A DNA stretch of 64,000 bases from Bacteroidota bacterium (GTDB lineage Bacteria; Bacteroidota; Bacteroidia; Cytophagales; Cyclobacteriaceae), in the NCBI GenBank assembly GCA_016191555.1, contig JACPVX010000051.1, forward strand, positions 229,378-293,377, given 5' to 3'. The first letter of the stretch is position 1. Each line of letters starts with the position of its first letter. A program made the translations under genes and the position numbers. Under the pieces are notes generated by a model. The model searched no databases and was not told where the DNA came from. It saw nothing but the letters and a program-made list of their open reading frames with translations. Of the stretch, positions 44,989 through 54,069 are shown one piece after another.

Positions 44989-45696
44989 TTATTTTTTTTG
45001 CGCGGAGGCGTTTTGAAAGAAAGAAAGGAGTGAATTCATGATCAGACCTTTATTGGAGGAGTACATGATTTCCCGATTCTTTTCATTATAAACAGCCAGA
45101 ATATCATAAAAACGCTCTTCTGATATGGTATAACGCTCCATCACGTCACTGCGAAAGTCCGGATTGGTGACAATATCCAGATAGATCTTTACTTTTTCAT
45201 TGTCGGCCATTACTTTCACTAGCTTTCTTTTTTCCTTTTCGAGTTTTGAGAAGTAAGCAAAATTGACCCCCACTCCGACAGTGCTTCGCGCTTTCAGTGG
45301 TTTCGTAGTGGTGAGGGTAGGTGATTTTGGATATTTTTGAACGATATGAAATCCCTGATCTTTAATAACAACCTCCTTCAACATTAAACTCTCTTCCGTC
45401 AGGCGGACAAACATCGTTTCATCGTCATAATTTACGGGCACCACTGCCTTAGAATAGCCGATGTATGAAAAGACAAGCGTATCTTTTTCGGATGCCAGAA
45501 TAGTAAAAATTCCATTGGGGTTTGTAGAAGTACCCCGGTTTGTATTTTTGATTTTAACATTCACGGCAGGTAGATTATTCAGGGTAAGTGAATCGACTAC
45601 CATTCCTTGAATAAGCTTTTGGCCATGTGCCCAGTTCGCCATGAGTGCGAAAAGAAGGAAGAACGAAAAAGTAATTAAGCGTTTTAGTCTAGGCAT
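44989..45696 (-). CDS. secreted protein with CarboxypepD_reg-like domain
   Basis: This 235-residue protein has a signal peptide ending ANWAHG and a CarboxypepD_reg-like beta domain (IQGMVVDSLTLNNLPAVNV, GTSTNPNGIFTI), the type found at the N-terminus of SusC/TonB receptors. Here the receptor part is absent. The C-terminal half is charged. Function unknown. Confidence 0.8.
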   Translation of the reverse strand: MPRLKRLITFSFFLLFALMANWAHGQKLIQGMVVDSLTLNNLPAVNVKIKNTNRGTSTNPNGIFTILASEKDTLVFSYIGYSKAVVPVNYDDETMFVRLTEESLMLKEVVIKDQGFHIVQKYPKSPTLTTTKPLKARSTVGVGVNFAYFSKLEKEKRKLVKVMADNEKVKIYLDIVTNPDFRSDVMERYTISEERFYDILAVYNEKNREIMYSSNKGLIMNSLLSFFQNASAQKK

Positions 45697-45765
45697 ACAA
45701 ACTGCAATCTCCGAAATATAGCAATAGGATGATTCTTGTCTAAAAATGGTTTTAATAAAAATAAA

Positions 45766-46812
45766 TTATCCCTTGTTTGCCAATTGGCCGCATGCCGCAT
45801 CGATGTCTTTTCCGCGGCTCTTGCGAATGCGGGTAGTAATGCCATTTCGTTCTAATAAGTCCATATACATATTCAACGCTTCATCTGAGGCTTGCTGAAA
45901 CTCGCCATCGTCAATCGGGTTGTATTCAATCAGATTTACTTTGGACGGAATGATTTTACAGAACTTCAGTAAGGCCTCAGCATGTTCCAAAGAATCGTTG
46001 ATGCCTTTCCAGACCACGTATTCGTAAGTGACTTTGCTTTTTGTTTTTTGATACCAATAGGCAAGCGCTTGTCCCAATTCTTCCAGAGAGTTAGAGTCGT
46101 TGATCGGCATGATGGAAGACCGTGTCTTATTAATGGCTGCATGGAGTGAAACGGCCAGATTGAACTTGACACCATCATCAGCCATTTTCATAATCATCTT
46201 AGCCACACCTACCGTGGACACCGTGATTCGCTTGGTGGCCATTCCCAGACCTTTCTGGTTAGTGATTTTAGAAATGGCTTCGGTTACATTGGCATAGTTC
46301 AATAGCGGCTCGCCCATGCCCATAAATACGATGTTGGTTAATGGTCGGCCATAAAATAACTCGGCTTGCTCTTTGATAGCAACCACTTGATCATAAATTT
46401 CGTCAGGACTTAAATTTCGTTGGCGCTTTAGTTTGGCTGTAGCGCAAAATTTACAAGCTAGGCTACAACCAACCTGAGATGACACACAAGCGGTAATTCT
46501 TTTTTCTGTAGGGATGAGGACAGACTCCACCACCAGACCATCGTGCAAGGTCACCGCATTTTTTATTGTGCCATCCGTGCTCCTTTGCATTTTATCCACT
46601 TTGATGTGGTTAATCACGAAATGAGTTTTCATCATTTCCCGTGTTTCGAGTGAGAGGTTCGTCATTTGATCAAAGCTCTTGGCTGACTTGATCCACAGCC
46701 AATCATACGCTTGCTGTGCACGAAAAGGCTTTTCGCCATGTTCAACAAAAAACGCTTTTAGTTCTTCTAATTTCAGCTTGCGAATGTCTCTTTTAGTTGA
46801 TGCTTCTTCCAT
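45766..46812 (-). CDS. rlmN: 23S rRNA A2503/tRNA A37 methyltransferase RlmN
   Basis: This 348-residue radical-SAM enzyme has the cluster motif CSLACKFCATAK, the GMGEPLLNY SAM site and the two conserved cysteines near the C-terminus including DAACGQLA. It methylates C2 of A2503 in 23S rRNA. Confidence 0.97.
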   Translation of the reverse strand: MEEASTKRDIRKLKLEELKAFFVEHGEKPFRAQQAYDWLWIKSAKSFDQMTNLSLETREMMKTHFVINHIKVDKMQRSTDGTIKNAVTLHDGLVVESVLIPTEKRITACVSSQVGCSLACKFCATAKLKRQRNLSPDEIYDQVVAIKEQAELFYGRPLTNIVFMGMGEPLLNYANVTEAISKITNQKGLGMATKRITVSTVGVAKMIMKMADDGVKFNLAVSLHAAINKTRSSIMPINDSNSLEELGQALAYWYQKTKSKVTYEYVVWKGINDSLEHAEALLKFCKIIPSKVNLIEYNPIDDGEFQQASDEALNMYMDLLERNGITTRIRKSRGKDIDAACGQLANKG

Positions 46813-46815
46813 AAT

Positions 46816-47235
46816 TTACTTTACTCTCGAAAAAATCTTGACTTCGCAATCTTTTAGTGCATTGTGAATTTTGAGTGTCGACTCCGTTACTTCATCAATG
46901 ATGAAGCGCTGTGCGATAATGCCCGACTTCTTGTCTTTAAATTGTAATTCATTCCCCTTTACATCATATCGAAAGGAATTCATGCCTGCACCTTTCTTTT
47001 TGCCCACTGAAAAAATACCTTCTTCGCCAAATCCCTTTTTATCAAAGCGAATCAACTTCGCCACACCTGTTTGAGTAGAGCCCATCGACTGTTCTAATTC
47101 TTTTTCTGTTTCACTTTTTTCAAATTGCGCTTTCAAACAGGTTTGGTCATCTGTCAATTGCCAAGTGCCTATAAGACCTTGCGCCTGAACAAAGCCACTA
47201 ATGCTGAGGAAGCACAACAAAACGAGAGCTTTCAT
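46816..47235 (-). CDS. secreted lipocalin-like protein
   Basis: This 139-residue protein has a signal peptide cleaved after VQAQ and a start GLIGTWQLTDDQTC typical of lipocalin-like folds. It is separated from rlmN by 3 bp and likely co-transcribed. Ligand unknown. Confidence 0.75.
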   Translation of the reverse strand: MKALVLLCFLSISGFVQAQGLIGTWQLTDDQTCLKAQFEKSETEKELEQSMGSTQTGVAKLIRFDKKGFGEEGIFSVGKKKGAGMNSFRYDVKGNELQFKDKKSGIIAQRFIIDEVTESTLKIHNALKDCEVKIFSRVK

Positions 47236-47322
47236 ACAATTGGTGTTTAAATTATTTGTAATTACTATTCTCCAAGATTTCAGTTCGGCAAAATTAAGCT
47301 AATTTGAGCCAACGCTTTTTAT

Positions 47323-48564
47323 ATGGTTCGAATTCTATTTACAGTACTCACCTTCCTGCTGGCTGCTTGTGAGCCTCCAATTCCGGAAGATGAATTCTTT
47401 CTGAAGCATTTACTCGAACGAAATACCTCCAAATTTCAGGCCATTCTTTCTAACGACAGCCTGGAAGTTCAAATTATTTATACCCAAATCATTCGCGATT
47501 CCCTAAATCAACCTCATTTTAAGTCTTTTTATTATCACGTTGACTCTACCCAGTATTTTTATCCGGCTAGTACGGTCAAACTGCCACAAGTTTTATTGGC
47601 CTTTGAAAAGTTAAATGAGTTGCGCGCAATTGGGTATTCCATCGATAAATATTCCCCGATTTACCATGACAGTTTATATCATGGCCAGATGTCCGTTAAA
47701 ATGGATACCACGGCTCGGGATAGTATTCCGACCATTGCACATTACGCAAAGAAAATCATGGTGGTAAGCGACAATGATGCCTTCAATCGACTCTATGAGT
47801 TTGTCGGGCAAAAAGCAACGAATGAAAAGATGCGCGCAAAAGGATACAATGTTCGGTTTCTGCACAGGCTGGAGCGGCCACTGACGCCAGATCAAAACAG
47901 ACATACCGAAGCGATACGATTCAAGCAAAATGATTCCGTGTTATATAAACAATCAATGTTGATCAATACCGACTCCATTCGTCCGCCCCGCAAAGTCTTT
48001 AAAGGAAGAGGATTTATTCGAAAGGATTCACTGATTCAACAGCCGTTTGATTTTACTTACAAAAATTCTTACCCTTTGCAGGAACAACAAGAAATTTTGA
48101 AGGCCATTTTATTTCCGCAAGTTGTTGATCCTAAACGCAGATTTAATCTAACTCCAGATGATCGTCAGTTTGTGCTTCAATACATGTCGCAGTTGCCACG
48201 CGAAACGCAAGTGCCATCCTACGATAAAGACTCGACACTCTACGATGCTTATTGTAAGTTTCTTTTGTTTGGCGATGACCAGTCGCCCATTCCTAGCAGT
48301 ATTCGAATCTTTAACAAGGTAGGAGATGCTTATGGTTACTTGATTGACAACGCCTACATCGTAGATTTTGAAAATGGGGTGGAGTTTATGCTCTCAGCAG
48401 TGATCAATACCAACACCGATGGAATTTATAATGACGGGAAGTATGAGTATAAAACCATTGGGTACCCTTTCATGAGAAATTTGGGACAAGTAATTTATGA
48501 TTATGAGCGCAAGCGAAAACGACAGTATAAGCCTGATCTTTCAGAATTTCAGATTAGCCGTTAA
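47323..48564 (+). CDS. serine hydrolase lipoprotein (class A beta-lactamase fold)
   Basis: This 413-residue lipoprotein (lipobox LLAAC, Cys16) has the motifs of penicillin-interacting enzymes: STVK about residues 84-87, SDN 148-150 and KVG about 332-334. It is longer than standard class A enzymes. It could be a beta-lactamase or a peptidase; context beside D-glutamate genes suggests a cell-wall peptide role, which is inference. Confidence 0.85.
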   Translation: MVRILFTVLTFLLAACEPPIPEDEFFLKHLLERNTSKFQAILSNDSLEVQIIYTQIIRDSLNQPHFKSFYYHVDSTQYFYPASTVKLPQVLLAFEKLNELRAIGYSIDKYSPIYHDSLYHGQMSVKMDTTARDSIPTIAHYAKKIMVVSDNDAFNRLYEFVGQKATNEKMRAKGYNVRFLHRLERPLTPDQNRHTEAIRFKQNDSVLYKQSMLINTDSIRPPRKVFKGRGFIRKDSLIQQPFDFTYKNSYPLQEQQEILKAILFPQVVDPKRRFNLTPDDRQFVLQYMSQLPRETQVPSYDKDSTLYDAYCKFLLFGDDQSPIPSSIRIFNKVGDAYGYLIDNAYIVDFENGVEFMLSAVINTNTDGIYNDGKYEYKTIGYPFMRNLGQVIYDYERKRKRQYKPDLSEFQISR

Positions 48565-48644
48565 GCGAATATGTACTAGTTCGTAAAAAAATTTACTTGC
48601 ACATACCATCACTTTCAACGAATTTTCGAATTCAACTTTCAGCT

Positions 48645-49721
48645 ATGCAAAAATCAAATGCAATTATAATCACAGCAGGTCACTTAGATTCTTCCAATGG
48701 TAAGACAGCTCACGGTTTGATTCGTGGCACCGAGCGTTTCAATATAGTGGGTGTAATTGATGATAAACATGCCGGCAAAGATGCCGGTGAGGTGCTGGAT
48801 GGTAAGAAGCGAAACATTCCCATTTATGCATCCATTGAAGACTTCGCGAAAAATAGTAGTGAAAAGGCCGTTTACGGAATCATAGGCGTTGCTACCAAAG
48901 GTGGTGTTATTCCAGATTCACTACGACTGATTTTAAAGGATGCGCTTGTTCATGGCTACAGTTTGGTGAATGGCCTGCATGAATACATTTCTGATATAAC
49001 GGAACTAGCAGATTTTGCCAAATCAAGAGGTCTGGAAATAATTGATGTGCGCAAGCCAAAGAAATTTAAAGACCTTCATTTTTGGTCTGGAAAAATTAAA
49101 ACAGTCCATTGCCCTAAGATTGCCGTATTAGGCACCGATTGTGCGTTGGGAAAAAGAACAACCGCTCGTTTCTTAGTGCAGGCCATGCGCGAAGCAGGCT
49201 ATCGTGCCGAAATGATTTACACCGGACAAACGGGCTGGATGCAAGGAGCGAAGTATGGTTTCGTTTTTGATAGCACACTAAACGATTTCATTTCTGGTGA
49301 AATGGAACATGCAATCGTGAAGTGTTGGGAAGAAGCTAAGCCCGATATTATTTTCATAGAAGGACAGTCATCATTACGCAATCCAAGTGGCCCGGCAGGA
49401 GCAGAGTGGATCGTTTCTGCCGATGCAACAGCCACAGTTTTGCAACATCATCCTGCTCGAAAAAAATACAAGGGATTGGAAGATTACCCCGCCAATATTG
49501 CAGACTTGAAAGATGAAATTGAACTGATTCGAATTTACGGATCACCCACTGTGGCCGTAACGATTAACACACATAAAATGGCAGAAGCGGATGCAAGAAG
49601 CTTTGCAGCTCAAAAAGAAAAAGAGTTGGGCATTCCGGTCATTCTACCTTTGGAAGATAGCGTAAGCCGATTAGTTCCTATTTTTAAAGACATGATCGAA
49701 AAGTCGATTGCACAAGTGTAA
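48645..49721 (+). CDS. DUF1611 family protein, DgcN-like
   Basis: This 358-residue protein of the DUF1611 family has a Rossmann-like N-domain and a P-loop-like segment GTDCALGKRTTA about residue 163, then EGQSSLRNPSGP. In other bacteria the DUF1611 protein DgcN acetylates D-glutamate in a D-glutamate catabolic pathway with the racemase DgcA. A DgcA-like gene lies downstream (50377), supporting that role. The ATG at 48645 is preferred over one 48 bp upstream. Confidence 0.85.
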   Translation: MQKSNAIIITAGHLDSSNGKTAHGLIRGTERFNIVGVIDDKHAGKDAGEVLDGKKRNIPIYASIEDFAKNSSEKAVYGIIGVATKGGVIPDSLRLILKDALVHGYSLVNGLHEYISDITELADFAKSRGLEIIDVRKPKKFKDLHFWSGKIKTVHCPKIAVLGTDCALGKRTTARFLVQAMREAGYRAEMIYTGQTGWMQGAKYGFVFDSTLNDFISGEMEHAIVKCWEEAKPDIIFIEGQSSLRNPSGPAGAEWIVSADATATVLQHHPARKKYKGLEDYPANIADLKDEIELIRIYGSPTVAVTINTHKMAEADARSFAAQKEKELGIPVILPLEDSVSRLVPIFKDMIEKSIAQV

Positions 49722-49724
49722 AGG

Positions 49725-49751
49725 TTGCTGACTTCAAATTAAGTAGATTTG
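49725..49751 (+). promoter_or_regulatory. candidate promoter of the toxin-antitoxin pair
   Basis: TTG (49725-49727) and TAGATTTG (49744-49751) are separated by 16 bp, slightly short of the ideal. The antitoxin start is 5 bp after the -7 box, so transcripts would be almost leaderless. Confidence 0.5.
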
Positions 49752-49755
49752 TTTT

Positions 49756-49974
49756 ATGATTGACATCACAGAAATAAGAAAACTAAGTGTTGATGAAAGA
49801 CTCGAAATGGTAGAGGCTATCTGGGATAGTATAGCGGAGGATACTACTCCTTCTGATTTAAAAATTTCAACGAAAGAGAAAGAAGAAGTTTTGAGAAGAT
49901 ACGAAGAGTATAAGAGTGGTGAACAATCAACATATTCATGGGAAGACGTAGTGATGTATGCAAAGGAACCTTGA
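49756..49974 (+). CDS. antitoxin, addiction-module component family
   Basis: This 72-residue protein starts IDITEIRKLSVDERLEMVE and has WDSIAED, the classic pattern of the unstable antitoxin family (PF09720-type). It overlaps the toxin gene by 17 bp. Confidence 0.9.
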   Translation: MIDITEIRKLSVDERLEMVEAIWDSIAEDTTPSDLKISTKEKEEVLRRYEEYKSGEQSTYSWEDVVMYAKEP

Positions 49975-50269
49975 ATACGATGTTGAATTTACATTTCAAG
50001 CAAGAGAAGATATTCGTGAAATTGTTCTTTGGTATAGAAATGAAATTGAAGGATTAGAGGATCGATTTTTGGCTAGTTTAAAATCGTCAGTTGACTTAAT
50101 TTCTCGAAGTCCTACTACTTATCAGATCAATTTTGGTGTTTTTCGATCCGTATTACTACCACGTTTTCCTTATAGAGTTTATTATTTCATTGAAGAGAAA
50201 ACAATAAAAATTTTAGCAGTAATTCATCTAAAAAGAAGTCCAAAGTATATCCGTAAAAGACTCAAATGA
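49958..50269 (+). CDS. RelE/ParE superfamily toxin
   Basis: This 103-residue protein has QAREDIREIVLWYRNEIEGLEDRFL and late FPYRVYYFIEEKTIKILAVIHLKRSP, typical of ParE/RelE toxins. It overlaps the antitoxin gene, as common in this family. The target (gyrase or mRNA) cannot be told from sequence. Confidence 0.9.
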   Translation: MQRNLEYDVEFTFQAREDIREIVLWYRNEIEGLEDRFLASLKSSVDLISRSPTTYQINFGVFRSVLLPRFPYRVYYFIEEKTIKILAVIHLKRSPKYIRKRLK

Positions 50270-50270
50270 A

Positions 50271-50351
50271 ATGGCCATTAAGAAAGCGCTAAAAGCAGTA
50301 GTATGTTTGTTTCCGGCCATTGCCCCGCTTGCAGTAGGGCAAGCAATGTGA
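50271..50351 (+). CDS. 26-codon signal-peptide-like orphan ORF
   Basis: Beginning 1 bp after the toxin stop, this tiny frame encodes a Lys-rich start and the hydrophobic VVCLFPAIAPLAVGQA, ending in a stop. It looks like the leader of a secreted protein whose body is absent, perhaps a remnant of a gene removed at the toxin-antitoxin insertion. It may also be noise. Confidence 0.3.
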   Translation: MAIKKALKAVVCLFPAIAPLAVGQAM

Positions 50352-50376
50352 CTTTAAAAATAATAAGTATAAACAC

Positions 50377-51444
50377 ATGAAAATAAAATCTATCAAAACC
50401 TGGTCTGCCGATTTAGGTAACACCAAACCCTACACCATCGCTTTCAAAACGATTGATGAAGTGCTCAATACATTTGTAGAAATTGAATTGGATAATGGTG
50501 TTACTGGCATCGGTGCCGGCAATCCAAGCGAATACGTAACTGGCGAGAGCTTCGAGCAGTGTCAAGAGGCATTGCAAGAAAAGAACCTTCACTTCTTGGT
50601 AGGCAGAGATATTCGGGAGTTAAACCAACTCACATTTGAAGTGACCCAGAAGTTTCCGGCTAATCCTGCCGCTCGTGCAACTATCGATATTGCATTGTAC
50701 GATGCATTCACTAAATTTTTAGGAGTTCCACTGGTGAAATTCCTCGGACAGAAAATCCATTCACTTCCTACTTCCAATACGATCGGTATTAAAAATGTAG
50801 AAGAAACATTGAAAGAAGCCCAAGAATATGGAGAGCGAGGCTTCACGGTTTTAAAAGTGAAATTGGGTAAGGATGTAGCCGAAGACATCGAGCGCATCGT
50901 AAAACTCCGTGAAAAGTTTGGTAACAAGTTTGTCATCCGCATCGATGCCAACCAAGGGTATAGTGTCGCACAAACTATTGAGTTTTACAACAAGACCAGG
51001 CACCTCGCAGTTGAATTAATCGAGCAGCCGCTTCCCGCCAAAGCCATTGCTGAAATGCGCACGCTGCCCGATGAAATTCGTCAGATATTAGCGGCCGATG
51101 AATCATTACTCACCCCCAGAAATGCTTTTGAATTAGTGAAGGAGCCAAGAGCAACCGGTATATTCAATATCAAATTGATGAAGTGCGGTGGCATTAGCCA
51201 AGGCTTGAAAATTGCTGATATCGGTTTGAATGCTGGTGTCGATCTCTTCTGGGGTTGCAATGACGAAAGTATCATCAGCATCACTGCCGCTTTGCATTTG
51301 GCTTTTTCGTGTGCCAACACAAAGTATATCGATTTGGACGGTAGCTTGGATTTAGCGCGCGATGTCGTGAAAGGTGGGTTTATTTTGAAAGATGGAGTGA
51401 TGTACTGCTCAGAAAAGCCGGGCTTGGGTGTGGAAAGAATTTAA
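50377..51444 (+). CDS. enolase-superfamily dipeptide epimerase / N-acetyl-D-glutamate racemase, DgcA-like
   Basis: This 355-residue enzyme has the muconate-lactonising fold: KVKLGK about 160-164 (KxK base), Asp in IRIDANQGY about 188, Glu in IEQPLP about 214, Asp in LAADES about 240 and Lys in NIKLMKCGG about 265. It matches dipeptide epimerases and the N-acetyl-D-glutamate racemase DgcA. The DUF1611 gene upstream makes the D-glutamate pathway reading more likely, although the two are now separated by a toxin-antitoxin pair. Confidence 0.9.
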   Translation: MKIKSIKTWSADLGNTKPYTIAFKTIDEVLNTFVEIELDNGVTGIGAGNPSEYVTGESFEQCQEALQEKNLHFLVGRDIRELNQLTFEVTQKFPANPAARATIDIALYDAFTKFLGVPLVKFLGQKIHSLPTSNTIGIKNVEETLKEAQEYGERGFTVLKVKLGKDVAEDIERIVKLREKFGNKFVIRIDANQGYSVAQTIEFYNKTRHLAVELIEQPLPAKAIAEMRTLPDEIRQILAADESLLTPRNAFELVKEPRATGIFNIKLMKCGGISQGLKIADIGLNAGVDLFWGCNDESIISITAALHLAFSCANTKYIDLDGSLDLARDVVKGGFILKDGVMYCSEKPGLGVERI

Positions 51445-51466
51445 TCTTTATTGAACCACAGTCTCC

Positions 51467-53131
51467 ATGCGAAAACTTAGTTGGTTTATTTTGACCGTTC
51501 TGGTTTTCGCTTGCGCAAAAGAAGCTGGCATTGGCAAAATTAAAAGACGAGACGTACGCTCGGCTCAACGTTTAATTGGGATTTCTTTTTCCAAATCCGA
51601 AATTGATACCATGCTTAATTACCTTTCCTCCAATCGGCAAGGCTATGACAGCATGCGTAAATTTCCATTGCCAACTTCGGCCACACCTGCATTATATTTT
51701 GACCCTCGCCCTTCGCGGTTTGAAAGAAAGAATCGTCAAAGTGCATCAGATTGGAGATTACCATCGGAGGTAATGCTACCAGAAAATGATTCGGAAATAG
51801 CATTTTTACCGGTTGCAGAACTAAGCACACTCATCAAGTCGCGTAAAATTTCTTCTACACGGCTTACTCAAATTTATCTAAGCCGCCTAAAGAAATACAA
51901 AGACACACTGCAAGCGGTTGTTACCATCACCGAACAATTGGCCCTTGAAAAAGCCAAGCAAGCTGATGAGGAAATAGCAAAAGGAATCGACCGCGGTGTA
52001 CTTCATGGCATTCCTTACGGGATCAAAGATTTATTTTCCGTGCCCGGTTATCCCACCACGTGGGGCGCGGAGCCGTATCGTAATCAAATCATCAACGAGA
52101 AGGCTGCTGTAGTGAAGCGCCTCGAAGATGCCGGAGCCGTCTTGGTCGCAAAATTAACAACCGGTGCATTGGCGAGAGGGGATGTGTGGTTTGGCGGCCG
52201 CACGAAAAACCCTTGGGACCTAAAGCAAGGCGCCAGCGGTTCTTCTGCCGGATCTGCATCTGCAGTCGCTGCCGGTTTGGTCGCCTTTGCCATCGGCACC
52301 GAAACCCTAGGATCTATTTTGTCGCCTTCTTCCAGATGCGGAGCAACTGGCTTGCGCCCTTCCTTTGGTGCCGTGAGTCGCGAAGGAGCGATGACCCTCT
52401 CTTGGTCGATGGATAAGGTGGGCCCCATCGCTCGTTCTGCACAAGATTGTGCATTGATTTTCTCCATTATCAAAGGGAAAAATCCTTCCGATAAAGATCG
52501 CTCGGCAATAGCCTATCCATTTTCTTTTCATCCGCCTTCGAATTTTCAGGGATACAAAATTGGGTACTTTAAAAAACTGTTTTCTAAGAAGGATACATCC
52601 CGAGCAGCTAAGAATGATTCGCTCACACTTCAAAAATTGAAAGAACTGGGAGCTGTTTTAGAAGAAATTAAAATGCCAGACTCTATTCCGTATGACGCAT
52701 TTGACATCATCTTACGATCCGAGGCCGGAGCGTTTTTTGATGAGTTGGTTCGTTCGCATCAGGATCGATTGCTTTCCGAGCAAACCGAAGAATCCAGAGC
52801 TAATTCGCTCCGTCAATCTCGTTTCATTTCAGCCGTAGAATATCTGCAAGCCAATCGACATCGATCGGTTTTAATTGAAAAGTTCAATGCGATCATCCAG
52901 CACTATGATTTTGTAATCGCCCCATCCAATAACCAGAATGTATCCTTAACCACCAACCTCACCGGGCATCCCGCCATCAGCCTCCCAAATGGTTTTGACG
53001 CCAAAGGAAGACCCACTGCCATCATGTTCATTGGAAATTTGTATGATGAGGCACCCTTATTAGAAGCCTCTTTCATCTATCAACAAGCAACTGAGTTTGA
53101 AGATAAGCATCCGACTCTCTTCAAAAAATGA
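51467..53131 (+). CDS. amidase-signature lipoprotein
   Basis: This 554-residue protein has a lipobox VFACA (Cys16), then the amidase signature domain: GIPYGIKDLF (catalytic Lys about 186) and the Ser-rich GASGSSAGSASAV about 255-266. It could release amino groups from amide bonds in the envelope. It lies 22 bp downstream of the DgcA-like gene and ends 2 bp before the convergent ABC ATPase gene. Confidence 0.88.
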   Translation: MRKLSWFILTVLVFACAKEAGIGKIKRRDVRSAQRLIGISFSKSEIDTMLNYLSSNRQGYDSMRKFPLPTSATPALYFDPRPSRFERKNRQSASDWRLPSEVMLPENDSEIAFLPVAELSTLIKSRKISSTRLTQIYLSRLKKYKDTLQAVVTITEQLALEKAKQADEEIAKGIDRGVLHGIPYGIKDLFSVPGYPTTWGAEPYRNQIINEKAAVVKRLEDAGAVLVAKLTTGALARGDVWFGGRTKNPWDLKQGASGSSAGSASAVAAGLVAFAIGTETLGSILSPSSRCGATGLRPSFGAVSREGAMTLSWSMDKVGPIARSAQDCALIFSIIKGKNPSDKDRSAIAYPFSFHPPSNFQGYKIGYFKKLFSKKDTSRAAKNDSLTLQKLKELGAVLEEIKMPDSIPYDAFDIILRSEAGAFFDELVRSHQDRLLSEQTEESRANSLRQSRFISAVEYLQANRHRSVLIEKFNAIIQHYDFVIAPSNNQNVSLTTNLTGHPAISLPNGFDAKGRPTAIMFIGNLYDEAPLLEASFIYQQATEFEDKHPTLFKK

Positions 53132-53133
53132 TT

Positions 53134-54069
53134 CTATTTTTTAGCCAGGGCGGCCAGTAAATCGGATACACTTTTTAAAGTGAGATCCTGAAGTTGCCAG
53201 ATGGTAGTCTGTTCGGTTTGAATTTTGATAATGGTTTCGGCATTGGCAGTTACCTCATACCCACAGCGCTCTAATGCATTTTTCGTCCACAGAAACGGAT
53301 ACCCTTCACCAATCAATTGGATGGGTTTATTACGGTGTGCCTCGTGTTCTACCTTACCCGTTTTTAAATCAAATCCTTTGAATTGAAAAACCTCATCAAA
53401 AGCCCCGTTTAGCACGAGGTCTTCGGGAATTCCGGAAACGACTTTTTTATTTAAAGTAGCGAGCCAAATCCAATCGGCAGTTTGCAAAGCCAAATCCAGT
53501 TCGTGGGTACACACCAAAATGGCTTTCCGTTCCTGACGGGCCAGTTTGCGCAGCAGATTCATTATCTCCACCCGATTATTCAAATCCAGATGGGCAGTAG
53601 GCTCATCCAGCAGCATCACCGGAGTTTGTTGTGCCAGCGCCCGGGCAATCATCACCAGTTGCATCTGCCCATCGCTTAGCTGATACAGTCGTTTGTTTTT
53701 TAAATGACCTATCTGCGTAAGCGAAATGGCTTCTTCAATAATGCGATGATCTTCGTCTCGCAGCGAAATATTCCAACTCAAATGAGGGTACCTGCCATAC
53801 GCCACCAAATCATAGACCAGCATGTTGGTAGCTGTGATGCGATCGGTTAGCACCAGTGATAACTTTCCCTTTTCAATTCCCTTCAGTTCGCCCCGCAGCG
53901 GCTTTTGTAAGCCGGCCAGCGTTCGCAACAGAGTTGATTTCCCAATTCCGTTTGGCCCCATGAAGCACACCAATTCCCCTTCCTTTAGTTGAAGGTTCAA
54001 GTTCTCCAGCAAAGCAGATTCTTCTCCGTTCGAAGCATAACCCACCGCTAACTGACGTGAGGCTATCAT
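53134..54069 (-). CDS. FecE/BtuD-type ABC ATPase with C-terminal extension
   Basis: This 311-residue ATPase has Walker A GPNGIGKSTLL about residue 37, the signature QLSDGQMQLVMIA and Walker B VMLLDEPTAHLD. About 60 additional C-terminal residues after the NBD (PIQLIGEGYPFLWTKNALER onward) are unusual for FecE proteins. It overlaps the permease gene by four bases. Confidence 0.93.
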   Translation of the reverse strand: MIASRQLAVGYASNGEESALLENLNLQLKEGELVCFMGPNGIGKSTLLRTLAGLQKPLRGELKGIEKGKLSLVLTDRITATNMLVYDLVAYGRYPHLSWNISLRDEDHRIIEEAISLTQIGHLKNKRLYQLSDGQMQLVMIARALAQQTPVMLLDEPTAHLDLNNRVEIMNLLRKLARQERKAILVCTHELDLALQTADWIWLATLNKKVVSGIPEDLVLNGAFDEVFQFKGFDLKTGKVEHEAHRNKPIQLIGEGYPFLWTKNALERCGYEVTANAETIIKIQTEQTTIWQLQDLTLKSVSDLLAALAKK

